38,412 nucleotides of DNA from assembly GCF_003339685.1 (NCBI RefSeq), contig NZ_QPKI01000033.1, positions 1-38,412 of the forward strand, written 5' to 3'. This DNA comes from Halomonas sp. DQ26W (lineage in GTDB: Bacteria > Pseudomonadota > Gammaproteobacteria > Pseudomonadales > Halomonadaceae). Position 1 is the first letter of the stretch. Each line of letters opens with the position of its first letter. Positions 1-7,804 of the stretch are shown piece by piece. The notes under the pieces are model-generated. The model worked only from the letters and a program-made list of their open reading frames with translations, was not told where the DNA came from and made no database searches. The position numbers and the translations under genes were made by a program.

Positions 1-102
1 GTTTGGGAACCACCTGATCCCATGCCGAACTCAGCAGTGAAACCGATCAGCGCCGATGGTAGTGTGGGGTTTCCCCATGCGAGAGTAGGTCATCGTCAGG
101 CA
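1..102 (+). rRNA. rrf: 5S ribosomal RNA, 3' part (5' end outside window)
   Basis: The stretch carries the conserved bacterial 5S core, including the CCATGCCGAACTCAG region and the GCGCCGATGGTAGT and GAGAGTAGGTCATCG segments near the 3' end. By comparison with typical gammaproteobacterial 5S RNAs of about 115-120 nt, roughly 15-20 nt of the 5' end lie before the window. The 3' end is placed just after GTCAGGC and is uncertain by a few bases. An intrinsic terminator follows, so this is the last gene of an rRNA operon entering from the left. Confidence 0.93.
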
Positions 103-113
103 CTTATTCCAAA

Positions 114-145
114 AACCCCGAACTCGAAAGAGCTCGGGGTTTTTT
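114..145 (+). terminator. rho-independent terminator of the rRNA operon
   Basis: The arms AACCCCGA and TCGGGGTT pair, continue inward through CTC/GAG with one A-C mismatch, close on a GAAA tetraloop, and are followed by a run of T. It begins about 12 nt after the 5S 3' end, as expected for an rrn operon terminator. Confidence 0.9.
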
Positions 146-242
146 CATGGCATCTCAAGAACCTCCAGAGATATTATGTTACGCTCTGTTGCTGTTTCAA
201 TTACCGGTTGTGCTACGAACAGCGTCGTGGAAGGGGACTGCC

Positions 243-1037
243 ATGCTACGGCTACGAGGGGTCTTGCTGGCGGTTCTTTGCCTGATGGCGGGGGCAGTCT
301 CCTACGCGGCGGAAGAGAGCAGGGTACGGATCGCCACTCTCTACGATTATCCCCCCTATGGATTCTACAAAGACGGTAAGGCTCCTCCAATCTCGGAGGT
401 GGTCATACCCCCTGGTAGTGATTCTGCGCGGTTCCACGGCTACAGCTGGGATATCGTGCGGGAAAGTTTCCATGCCCAGGGTTATACTATCGAACTGGTC
501 ATCACTCACTGGGCACGAGCGCTGGCGAGCGTCAGGCAGGGTGAGGTTGATCTGCTCTACCCGACTGGCATGAACACCGAGAGGCTTGCCTATTTTTCCT
601 ATTCCGAGACGCCGGTCAATGATGCCGCCTTCCTGGTCTACGTCAACCATGAAGCGGACATCGACTGGCAGGGTCTGGCTTCTCTGAATGGCAAAACCAT
701 AGGCATGGTCCGTGGCTACAATTTCGGCGATGAATGGGCCGAGCGGGAAGGCATATCGAAGTATCCTCTCAATAGTATCGAGCAGGGGTTTCGCATGCTG
801 CAGCGAGGGAGACTGGATGGCTTTGCCGGCTACGAAACGAACTGGGACCATGTACTCAAGGAGATGGGGCTGCAGGGTGAGTTCGACAAGCTGCCAGAAT
901 TTGGCGCCAGCAGAGAGTATGTGGTTGGCTTGAAGGACAACCCCGACACCGAGCGACTGCTAAGCGATTTCGATGCGGGGCTTCAAGCCATTCAGGAAAG
1001 CGGTGAGTACCAACGCATTATAGAGCGTTGGCGCTGA
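243..1037 (+). CDS. periplasmic solute-binding protein, family 3 (amino-acid type)
   Basis: This encodes a 264-residue secreted protein of the bacterial extracellular solute-binding protein family 3 (PBP2 fold). The ATG at 243 is chosen because AAGGGG lies 7 nt upstream and the product then begins with a typical signal peptide (about residues 1-23, basic start, leucine/alanine core, cleavage after SYA). The mature part opens with the family pattern VRIATLYDYPPYGF, followed by a GYSWDIVRESF segment, and ends with the usual EYQRIIERW helix. No ABC permease or ATPase gene is next to it, so it may serve a distant transporter or be one of the stand-alone periplasmic members common in pseudomonads and halomonads. 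The ligand cannot be read from the sequence. It converges with hisC. Confidence 0.8.
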   Translation: MLRLRGVLLAVLCLMAGAVSYAAEESRVRIATLYDYPPYGFYKDGKAPPISEVVIPPGSDSARFHGYSWDIVRESFHAQGYTIELVITHWARALASVRQGEVDLLYPTGMNTERLAYFSYSETPVNDAAFLVYVNHEADIDWQGLASLNGKTIGMVRGYNFGDEWAEREGISKYPLNSIEQGFRMLQRGRLDGFAGYETNWDHVLKEMGLQGEFDKLPEFGASREYVVGLKDNPDTERLLSDFDAGLQAIQESGEYQRIIERWR

Positions 1038-1044
1038 CGGGTCT

Positions 1045-1082
1045 CTTTACAGATAGCTTTTACAGATAGCTTTCACAGATAG
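1045..1082 (+). repeat. three imperfect tandem copies of a 12-13 bp unit
   Basis: The unit CTTTTACAGATAG occurs three times in a row with small variations (one T fewer in the first copy, TC for TT in the third). The array occupies most of the short gap between the stop codons of two convergent genes. It has no hairpin and looks like slippage-type expansion rather than a regulatory site. Confidence 0.8.
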
Positions 1083-1112
1083 CCCTGGTAAGCCGCCGGC
1101 TACCCAATGGCC

Positions 1113-2168
1113 TCAGCCGCAGAGTGTCTGCAGAGCCTCGATCAGGCTGTCCATCTCGTCGTCGGTGCCGATGGAAATGCGCAGAAAGTTGCGCAGTGCA
1201 TCGGTATTGAAATGGCGCACCAGAATGCCCCGCTCCCGCAGCCCGACGAAGAGCTGAGTCGCATCGAAGGCGGGATGCTCCACCAGCACGAAATTGGCCT
1301 GGGAGGGCAATGTCTCGAAGCCGAGCTCCTTCAGCCGCTTTGTGGTCCGCTCACGGGTCGTGATGACCTTCCCACGACAGGCATCGAAGTGCTCGCGGTC
1401 CTTGAGTGCGGCGATGCCGATAGCACTGGCCAGGCTGTCGATGGGATAGGAGTTGAACGAGTCCTTTACTCGCTCAAGGCCTTCGATCAGTTCGCGCGAA
1501 CCGATGGCATAGCCGAGGCGCAGGCCGGCCAGGCTACGGGATTTGGAAAAGGTACCGGTCACCAGCAGGTTGGGGTAACTCGTCACCAGCGGGACGACGC
1601 TTTCGCCGCCGAAGTCGACATAGGCCTCATCGACCAGTATGACCCGCTCGGTTACGCGCTTCAGCAGCGCAGAGACGGCCTCACGCGAGTGGCCATGGGC
1701 GGTAGGGGCGTTGGGGTTTGCAAAGATGGCACCGGCACTATTCATGGTGAAAGCCGCGAGATCGACGCGCCACTGGTCATCCAGTGGCAGGGTGCGGCGC
1801 TCGATGCCAAACAATTGGCAATAGACCGGGTAGAAGCTGTAGGTGATGGCCGGCATCTCGAGTGGCCGGTCATGACAGAAGAAGGCCTGGAAAGCCAGCG
1901 CCAACACCTCATCCGAACCGTTACCAACGAATACCTGCCCGGGTTCGACGCCATGCTCGCAAGCCAGGGCCTGGCGCAGGGCGCGAGACTCCGGGTCCGG
2001 GTAGAGGCGCAGGTGGTCGGCGGGGAATTCACGCAGTACCGCCTCGACACCGGGAGCCGGCGGGTAGGGGTTCTCGTTGGTGTTCAGCTTGATCAGGCGT
2101 TCCCGTGGCTGCTCTCCCGGTACATAGGGGGTCAGCTCGCGCACGGTGGGGCTCCATAACTGGCTCAT
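1113..2168 (-). CDS. hisC: histidinol-phosphate aminotransferase
   Basis: This cytoplasmic PLP enzyme converts imidazole acetol phosphate and glutamate to histidinol phosphate and 2-oxoglutarate, in histidine synthesis. The 351-residue product is the normal family length. It shows the N-terminal LNTNENPYPP motif, NPNAPT for phosphate and PLP contacts, DEAYVDFG with the PLP-ring aspartate, and TFSKSRSLAGLRLGY carrying the Schiff-base lysine. The start is supported by a GAGAGAG purine run just upstream. It stands alone: its neighbours are a convergent binding-protein gene and a divergent AEC permease, while hisBHAF lies about 7 kb away. It could be the only hisC or a second copy, which cannot be decided here. 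Confidence 0.95.
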   Translation of the reverse strand: MSQLWSPTVRELTPYVPGEQPRERLIKLNTNENPYPPAPGVEAVLREFPADHLRLYPDPESRALRQALACEHGVEPGQVFVGNGSDEVLALAFQAFFCHDRPLEMPAITYSFYPVYCQLFGIERRTLPLDDQWRVDLAAFTMNSAGAIFANPNAPTAHGHSREAVSALLKRVTERVILVDEAYVDFGGESVVPLVTSYPNLLVTGTFSKSRSLAGLRLGYAIGSRELIEGLERVKDSFNSYPIDSLASAIGIAALKDREHFDACRGKVITTRERTTKRLKELGFETLPSQANFVLVEHPAFDATQLFVGLRERGILVRHFNTDALRNFLRISIGTDDEMDSLIEALQTLCG

Positions 2169-2295
2169 GCTCTCTCGCTTGGCTCGATGATGTGAAACTT
2201 TAGCCCATGTTGACCTGAGCGGCGTGACCGCGCAAGCCGTCGACGTGCTAGCCTAGGCGCACTTGAGCGAAACCGAATGCCCGGAACCCTTTTCG

Positions 2296-3192
2296 ATGAC
2301 CGCACAGATTATCGCCACGCTGCTACCGGTATTTTTGATCGCGGGCTGTGGCACCCTCTACGGGCGTTTTCGCACCCCCGATATTCGCAGTCTCAATACT
2401 CTCAATATGGAAATCTTCGTGCCGATGCTGGTGTTTGCCGTCCTGGCGGACCAGCAGGCGCCCTTGGCAGAGTATGCCGGTCTGGCATTGGCGGCGGCGG
2501 TGGTCGTGCTGGGCTCCGGTTTAGTGCTATGGCCGGTAGCCAAGTTGTTAAAACTGGAACCTAAGACCTTCCTGCCACCGATGATGTTCAACAATTCGGG
2601 CAACATGGGCATCCCGCTGTTGGTGCTGGCATTCGGCGAGGCGGCACTGCCAGCGGCGGTCGTACTCTTCATCGTCGAGATGCTGCTGCACTTCTCTGTG
2701 GGGCTCTATATTCTCAGCCCGAGAACCCCGCTGTGGCGCCTGCTGCGTATGCCCATAGTGCTGGCTAGCCTCGCTGGCCTGGGGTTCAATCTGGGTGGGG
2801 TACCGTTGCCGGGCTGGTTACTCGAGGCATTGCATATGCTGGGTGGCGTCTGCATCCCCCTGATGCTGTTTGCGCTGGGGGTGCGCATGCTGGAAATCGA
2901 CTTCAGTGATTGGAAGACCGGACTTCTTGGCGCCGTGCTCTGTCCGCTATCGGGGTTGGTCCTTGCTGTGCCCATGATCCTGTGGCTGGAACTGACCGGG
3001 CTGCAGGCAGCGTCGCTCTGGGTATTTGCTGCCTTGCCACCGGCTGTGCTCAACTATCTGGTGGCCGAACAGTACAAGCAGGAGCCCCACAAGGTGGCCT
3101 CGCTTGTGTTGATCGGCAACCTGGGTAGCCTGGTAGTAATGCCCATTGTCCTGGCTTTGGTATTCATGCACGTCTTGCCTGGCGCCAGTTGA
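2296..3192 (+). CDS. AEC-family (auxin efflux carrier-like) membrane transporter
   Basis: The product is an inner-membrane protein of about 298 residues with some ten hydrophobic segments. It has the AEC/Mem_trans family hallmarks: an N-terminal MTAQIIATLLPVFLIAGCG helix, the NSGNMGIPL motif in the middle, and the weaker repeat of that architecture in the C-terminal half. Bacterial members export or exchange organic acids such as malate or malonate. The substrate here is unknown. The ATG at 2296 gives the usual family N-terminus; an in-frame TTG at 2263 would add 11 polar residues, and neither has a strong ribosome binding site. It is divergent from hisC. Confidence 0.85.
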   Translation: MTAQIIATLLPVFLIAGCGTLYGRFRTPDIRSLNTLNMEIFVPMLVFAVLADQQAPLAEYAGLALAAAVVVLGSGLVLWPVAKLLKLEPKTFLPPMMFNNSGNMGIPLLVLAFGEAALPAAVVLFIVEMLLHFSVGLYILSPRTPLWRLLRMPIVLASLAGLGFNLGGVPLPGWLLEALHMLGGVCIPLMLFALGVRMLEIDFSDWKTGLLGAVLCPLSGLVLAVPMILWLELTGLQAASLWVFAALPPAVLNYLVAEQYKQEPHKVASLVLIGNLGSLVVMPIVLALVFMHVLPGAS

Positions 3193-3309
3193 AGGCTTCT
3201 CCGGGGAACCCCGCGAGACGGAGGCTGTCCGCTAAAGCTAAGAGGGTTTATGCTGTGAGACAGGCTGCCGTAGTTCACGGCGTCAAGGCCATAGGCTAGG
3301 AGTGAGAAA

Positions 3310-3759
3310 ATGCAAATAAGGACCCTGCTGGCTGGCTCGGCCATGCTGGCCTTCCTGGCCGGCTGTGCAGCCGGCCCGACGGATGATCGTGCCGACCCGG
3401 CGATGGATGACGCCGAAGTGGCTTACCAAGGCACACTACCCTGCCGCAACTGCGCGGGGATTGATCTGGATGTGCGGCTCATGGGTGATGAGCAGAGCTC
3501 CCTGGAGGAGCGCACTTTCACGCTGAATGCCAGCTATCGCGAACACCCGCAGGATCCGCCGGACGAGAACTATGCCGGCAACTGGGAGGTGCTCAGCGGT
3601 ACCGCAGTCGATCCCGATGCCACGGTCTACGAGCTGACACCCGATGGCGAAGGGCAGATCTACTACTTCCTGCGCATCGACGGGACCACGCTGGAACTGA
3701 TCGATCCTCAGCGGCGCCGGTTCCAGAACAACGAAGCCTTGCAGCTGCAGCGCCTGTAA
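3310..3759 (+). CDS. NlpE-like lipoprotein
   Basis: This encodes a small (149-residue) predicted lipoprotein. Residues 1-19 form a lipoprotein signal with lipobox LAGC (lipidated Cys19). The mature part carries YQGTLPCRNCAGIDLDVRL, which matches the N-terminal domain of NlpE/CutF, including the CxxC pair (Cys45, Cys48). In E. coli NlpE is an outer-membrane copper-stress and surface-sensing lipoprotein that activates Cpx; whether this shorter protein signals is unknown. Ending with QLQRL and lacking any second domain, it is a single-domain member. The start at 3310 has AGGAG about 8 nt upstream. A terminator follows, so it is probably monocistronic. Confidence 0.8.
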   Translation: MQIRTLLAGSAMLAFLAGCAAGPTDDRADPAMDDAEVAYQGTLPCRNCAGIDLDVRLMGDEQSSLEERTFTLNASYREHPQDPPDENYAGNWEVLSGTAVDPDATVYELTPDGEGQIYYFLRIDGTTLELIDPQRRRFQNNEALQLQRL

Positions 3760-3783
3760 ACACTGCGGGTTCGATAGTAAGCG

Positions 3784-3806
3784 AAGGCGGCCTTCTGGCC
3801 GCCTTT
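3784..3806 (+). terminator. rho-independent terminator after the NlpE-like gene
   Basis: AAGGCGGCC and GGCCGCCTT form a perfect 9-bp stem with a TTCT loop, followed by a short T-rich tail. It lies 25 nt after the lipoprotein stop and upstream of radA. It separates the two transcription units. Confidence 0.8.
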
Positions 3807-3873
3807 GTGCGTCTGGGTGCAGACCGGCGGGTGCCTGTTAGAATGGTACCCTCCATCTGGGAGAGGGGCCGGC

Positions 3874-5250
3874 ATGGCCAAGGCAAAAAGCGCTTTCGTG
3901 TGCACCGAGTGTGGTGCGGAATACAGCAAGTGGCAGGGCCAGTGTTCGAGCTGCCAGGGGTGGAATACGCTGAGTGAGGTGAGGCTGTCCGTCGCCCGTC
4001 CCGGGGCAGCCACGTCGGGTGCCTCCGGTCGCAGCGGTTATTCGGGCAACTTGTCTCGTGAAGTGGTGGACCTGGGCAATGTCGACCTTTCCGAGGTGCC
4101 GAGACTCTCCTCGACCTTCGATGAGTTCGACCGCGTGCTGGGCGGCGGTCTGGTGCCCGGCTCGGCGGTGCTGCTGGGCGGGCATCCTGGTGCCGGCAAG
4201 TCGACCCTGCTGCTGCAGACCGCCTGCAAGCTTGCCCAGTCCCGCCAGGTGCTCTATGTCACCGGTGAGGAGTCGCTTTCCCAGGTGGCGATGCGCGCCC
4301 ACCGCCTGCAATTGCCCACCAGGGGCCTCAAGATGCTGGCTGAGACCAGCGTCGAAACCGTGCTTGCCGTCGCCGAGCGCGAGCGCCCGGAGATACTGGT
4401 CATCGACTCGATACAGACCATGCATCTGGAAGATATCGCCTCGGCCCCGGGCGGCGTGGCGCAGGTACGTGAGTCGGCCGCGGCACTGACTCGCTTCGCC
4501 AAGCAGAGCAACACCGTGTTGCTGCTGGTGGGGCATGTCACCAAGGACGGATCGCTGGCGGGCCCCAAGGTGCTGGAGCACATGATCGATGCGTCGTTGC
4601 TGCTGGAGGGCGGTGCCGACTCACGCTTCCGCACCCTGCGTGGGCAGAAGAATCGCTTCGGTGCGGTCAACGAGCTTGGTGTGTTCGCCATGCTCGAGCA
4701 CGGGCTCAAGGAAGTGAAGAACCCCAGTGCGATCTTTCTTTCACGCAGCGAAGCGCTAGCGTCGGGCAGCCTGGTCATGGTGGTGTGGGAGGGGACCCGG
4801 CCACTGCTGGTGGAAGTGCAGGCGCTGGTCGACGAATCGGCCCTGGGCAACCCGCGCCGGGTCGCCGTGGGGCTCGATGCGAACCGCCTGGCCATGCTGT
4901 TGGCGGTACTGCATCGCCACGGCGGCCTGTTCACCGGCGATCAGGACGTCTTTCTCAACGTGGTAGGCGGGGTCAGGGTGCTCGAGACCAGCGCCGATCT
5001 GGCGGTGCTGCTGGCGGTGGTCTCCAGCCTGCAGAATCGCTCTTTGCCACGCGAACTGGTGGTATTCGGAGAGGTCGGGTTATCCGGCGAGATACGTCCG
5101 GTGCCCAGCGGACAGGAGCGTATTGTCGAAGCGGCGAAGCACGGCTTTACTCGGGCCATCGTGCCCCGGGCCAACGCACCGAAACGCGCCCCGGCAGGCA
5201 TGGAGGTCGTTGCCGTGGACAAGCTGACCGATGCCCTGGAGGCCCTGTGA
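3874..5250 (+). CDS. radA: DNA repair protein RadA (branch migration helicase)
   Basis: RadA is a RecA-like ATPase that drives branch migration of recombination intermediates and works with RecA in repair. The 458-residue product has the three expected parts: an N-terminal zinc finger (Cys10, Cys13, Cys24, Cys27), a RecA-type core with Walker A GHPGAGKST at 103-111 and the RadA-specific KNRFG motif at 259-263, and a C-terminal Lon-protease-like domain. The ATG at 3874 starts the canonical MAKAKSAFVC N-terminus and is preceded by GGGAGAGGGG. An upstream in-frame ATG at 3805 overlaps the preceding terminator and is rejected. A TAGAAT that could be a -10 element lies at 3839-3844, without a clear -35. 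Confidence 0.97.
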   Translation: MAKAKSAFVCTECGAEYSKWQGQCSSCQGWNTLSEVRLSVARPGAATSGASGRSGYSGNLSREVVDLGNVDLSEVPRLSSTFDEFDRVLGGGLVPGSAVLLGGHPGAGKSTLLLQTACKLAQSRQVLYVTGEESLSQVAMRAHRLQLPTRGLKMLAETSVETVLAVAERERPEILVIDSIQTMHLEDIASAPGGVAQVRESAAALTRFAKQSNTVLLLVGHVTKDGSLAGPKVLEHMIDASLLLEGGADSRFRTLRGQKNRFGAVNELGVFAMLEHGLKEVKNPSAIFLSRSEALASGSLVMVVWEGTRPLLVEVQALVDESALGNPRRVAVGLDANRLAMLLAVLHRHGGLFTGDQDVFLNVVGGVRVLETSADLAVLLAVVSSLQNRSLPRELVVFGEVGLSGEIRPVPSGQERIVEAAKHGFTRAIVPRANAPKRAPAGMEVVAVDKLTDALEAL

Positions 5251-5306
5251 GGCAACAGGGGCTCACTGATATAGAATGGTTGATATGAACTGCCAAGGAG
5301 AACGAG

Positions 5307-6344
5307 ATGAGTGCCATCCGCCTGACCCAGTACAGCCATGGCGCGGGGTGCGGCTGCAAGATCGCCCCTGACGTACTCGACAGCATTCTGGCCAAGGCTG
5401 GCCCGGGTGCGGGTCACAAGCAGCTGCTCGTCGGCAATCAGGGGCGTGAGGATGCTGCCGTCTACGATCTGGGTGATGGTCGCGGCATGATTGCCACCAC
5501 CGATTTCTTCATGCCCATCGTCGACGATCCTTTCGACTTCGGGCGTATCGCCGCCACCAATGCGATCAGTGACGTCTATGCCATGGGCGGCACGCCGGTA
5601 CTCGCCCTGGGGATTCTTGGCTGGCCGCTGGATAAGCTGGGGCCGGAGATCGCCGGCGACGTGGTGGCCGGTGCCCAGTCGGTATGCCGTGAACTCGGTC
5701 TCGCCCTGGCTGGTGGTCACTCCATCGATGCCCCCGAGCCGATCTTCGGCCTGGCGGTCAATGGCCTGGTGGATCTCGAGCACCTGAAGCTCAACAAGGG
5801 GGCACAGGTCGGCGACCTGCTCTTCCTGACCAAGCCACTGGGGGTGGGTTTTCTGACCACGGCGGAGAAACAGGGGCTGCTTGAATCCGGGCACCAGGCC
5901 CTGGCCCGGGAGACCATGCTGAAATCCAACCAGATCGGCATCGACCTCGCCAAGGTGAAGGGCGTGCATGCCATGACCGACGTGACCGGCTTCGGCCTTG
6001 CCGGCCACCTTTCCGAAGTGTGTGCCGCCAGCGGTGTGGCGGCGCGGATCGATTATCGACGCCTGCCACGCCTGGCCGAGGCCGAAGCCTATCGCCGCCG
6101 CGGTGCCGTGCCGGGGGGCACTCATCGCAACCGTGAGGCGTTGGGGGCCGTCCTCAAGGAGATGGACGAGCCGCACTGGCAGTGGCTCTGCGACCCCCAG
6201 ACCTCCGGGGGCCTGCTGATCTCTGTTCATCCGTCCTGGGAGGATGACGTGGAGCGCATCGGCCGCGCCCACGGCATCGAGCTGGTCCCGTTCGGCGAGA
6301 TCATCCCGGCCGGTGGAATGGCGCTGATAGAGGTGCGCGGATGA
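5307..6344 (+). CDS. selD: selenide, water dikinase (selenophosphate synthetase)
   Basis: SelD makes selenophosphate, the activated selenium donor, from selenide and ATP. The 345-residue product is close to E. coli SelD over its whole length. The catalytic glycine-rich segment HGAGCGCK holds Cys15 and Lys18 (equivalent to E. coli Cys17 and Lys20), so the enzyme is a cysteine form, not a selenoprotein. DFFMPIVDDPFDFGRIAA, GGHSIDAPEPIFGL and CDPQTSGGLL are also intact. AAGGAG lies upstream of the ATG. The stop codon overlaps the start of selU by 4 bp, so the two are translationally coupled. No selA, selB or tRNA-Sec is seen in this window, pointing to tRNA selenation as the local use. Confidence 0.97.
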   Translation: MSAIRLTQYSHGAGCGCKIAPDVLDSILAKAGPGAGHKQLLVGNQGREDAAVYDLGDGRGMIATTDFFMPIVDDPFDFGRIAATNAISDVYAMGGTPVLALGILGWPLDKLGPEIAGDVVAGAQSVCRELGLALAGGHSIDAPEPIFGLAVNGLVDLEHLKLNKGAQVGDLLFLTKPLGVGFLTTAEKQGLLESGHQALARETMLKSNQIGIDLAKVKGVHAMTDVTGFGLAGHLSEVCAASGVAARIDYRRLPRLAEAEAYRRRGAVPGGTHRNREALGAVLKEMDEPHWQWLCDPQTSGGLLISVHPSWEDDVERIGRAHGIELVPFGEIIPAGGMALIEVRG

Positions 6345-7462
6345 ATCTGCCGCTGATCGAACCCGATCTCTCCCTGCTGTGCGAGGGGCGCGTGCTGATC
6401 GACGTGCGCGCACCGGTCGAGTTTGCCCAGGGCGCCCTGCCCGGCGCGGTCAACCTGCCGCTGATGGATGACGAGGAGCGCCGCCTGGTCGGCATCGAAT
6501 ACAAGGTGCGTGGCCAGCAGGCGGCCATCGAACTCGGTCAGCGGCTGGTCAGCGGTGGGATCAAGGACGCCCGGGTAGCGGCCTGGCACTCCCTGTTGCA
6601 AGCGCAACCCGAGGCCATCGTCTACTGTTTTCGCGGGGGCCTGCGTTCGCAAATCGCCCAGCAGTGGCTGGCCGACGTGGGGTTCGAGCGCCCCCGCATC
6701 CGCGGTGGCTGGAAGGCCATGCGGCAGGGTCTGTGTGCTCGCATGGACGACGCCGCGGAGCAGCCGCTACTAGTTGTGGGTGGGCTCACCGGTTGCGCCA
6801 AGACGGCGCTGATCCAGACGCTGACCAATGGCCTGGACCTGGAGGGCTGCGCACGACACAAGGGTTCTGCTTTTGGCCGCCACCCGCTGCCGGCACCCTC
6901 GCAGATCGATTTTGAACACGCCGTAGGGCTGCGCCTGCTGTCGCTTGACGTTCCACTGGTGGTGGAGGACGAGTCACGCCAGATCGGTACGGCCAGCGTG
7001 CCGCTTGTCTTCTGGCGAGCCATGGAGCAGGCGCCGCGTCTTCGCGTGGAGATGCCGCTGGACTGGCGTATCAGTCAGATCCAGAAGGACTACATCGATG
7101 ATCTATGGGCGATCTACCGGCACCAGTGCGGTGAGTGGCTGGGCTGGACGCTGATGCGCAAGCAACTCGCCACCGCGTTGTCGCGGTTGAGAAAACGACT
7201 GGGCAGTGCTCGCCTGGCACGCATCGCCAGGCTCCAGGCTCTGGCTTTCCGCGAGCATGAGCGCGGCAACACCCAGGCGCACGAGGCTTGGCTGGCACCG
7301 CTGCTGACGGAGTATTACGACCCCATGTACCGCTACCAACTGGAGCGCCGCGACCCCCAGCGCTTCCTGCACGTCGGTGACTGGGACAGTTGTCTGGCAG
7401 CCGCCCAGGCCTGGTCGGCCGACGCGGTGCGCCACGGCTCGGAGCGGCTGCAGACAGCCTGA
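6341..7462 (+). CDS. selU: tRNA 2-selenouridine synthase
   Basis: SelU (MnmH/YbbB) replaces sulfur by selenium at the wobble 2-thiouridine of tRNAs for Lys, Glu and Gln, via a geranylated intermediate, using selenophosphate from SelD. The 373-residue product has an N-terminal rhodanese domain with catalytic Cys96 in YCFRGGLRSQ and a C-terminal P-loop domain. The Walker A is GLTGCAKT at 148-155: the glycine that normally precedes the lysine (GxxxxGK[ST]) is alanine here. The rest, including the SAFGRHPLPAPSQIDFE segment, is typical. The ATG overlaps the selD stop (ATGA). A bicistronic selD-selU operon is known from pseudomonads. Confidence 0.95.
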   Translation: MNLPLIEPDLSLLCEGRVLIDVRAPVEFAQGALPGAVNLPLMDDEERRLVGIEYKVRGQQAAIELGQRLVSGGIKDARVAAWHSLLQAQPEAIVYCFRGGLRSQIAQQWLADVGFERPRIRGGWKAMRQGLCARMDDAAEQPLLVVGGLTGCAKTALIQTLTNGLDLEGCARHKGSAFGRHPLPAPSQIDFEHAVGLRLLSLDVPLVVEDESRQIGTASVPLVFWRAMEQAPRLRVEMPLDWRISQIQKDYIDDLWAIYRHQCGEWLGWTLMRKQLATALSRLRKRLGSARLARIARLQALAFREHERGNTQAHEAWLAPLLTEYYDPMYRYQLERRDPQRFLHVGDWDSCLAAAQAWSADAVRHGSERLQTA

Positions 7463-7469
7463 TTCCCGC

Positions 7470-7752
7470 TCAGGCGAGAGAGCTTCGCAGCCATTGGCTG
7501 AGCAGGCGATCGAGCAGCGGTGCCAGCCGGTCGAAGCGGGCCGGGTCGGCCAGGATCGCTTCTCGAGCCTGCACGTGAGGGCTCGCCTCGCTGCCTTTCG
7601 GTGGCTCCTCGCGGTCCAGCAACTCGGTCACACCGGCACGGGTAACCTCGATATGGCACAGCAGACCGAGGGCTCTACCCCATGCTGTCCAGCCAGTCGA
7701 CGATACGGGCGGGGCCGTGGTGAGGGCTGTGTTGAAGCAGGTGTAGATGCAT
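7470..7752 (-). pseudogene. type 1 glutamine amidotransferase (GMP synthase-like), internally deleted
   Basis: Reading from the ATG at 7752, the first 25 codons (MHLHLLQHSPHHGPARIVDW and a few more) match the N-terminus of stand-alone class I glutamine amidotransferases and then hit TAG at 7677. In another frame, starting exactly at that point, about 70 codons match the family C-terminus: RALGLLCHIEVTR with the catalytic-region histidine, then VQAREAI and DRLAPLLDRLLSQWL. An intact member has about 230-240 residues, so some 130 central residues including the nucleophile cysteine are missing and the join is out of frame. GAGG lies upstream of the old start. It is divergent from the downstream alkyltransferase-like gene. 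An assembly deletion is the alternative. Confidence 0.8.
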
Positions 7753-7804
7753 GGAAACCTCGTCATCGCTGGGATACGAAACATGACAGGGGGCGCAAGG
7801 GTAC

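Noticed and set aside
1107..2159. Long plus-strand open frame (350 codons) opposite hisC
   Set aside because: It mirrors the hisC codons, has no recognisable domain and is rich in Gln/Gly/Asp as expected for the antisense of a GC-rich gene.
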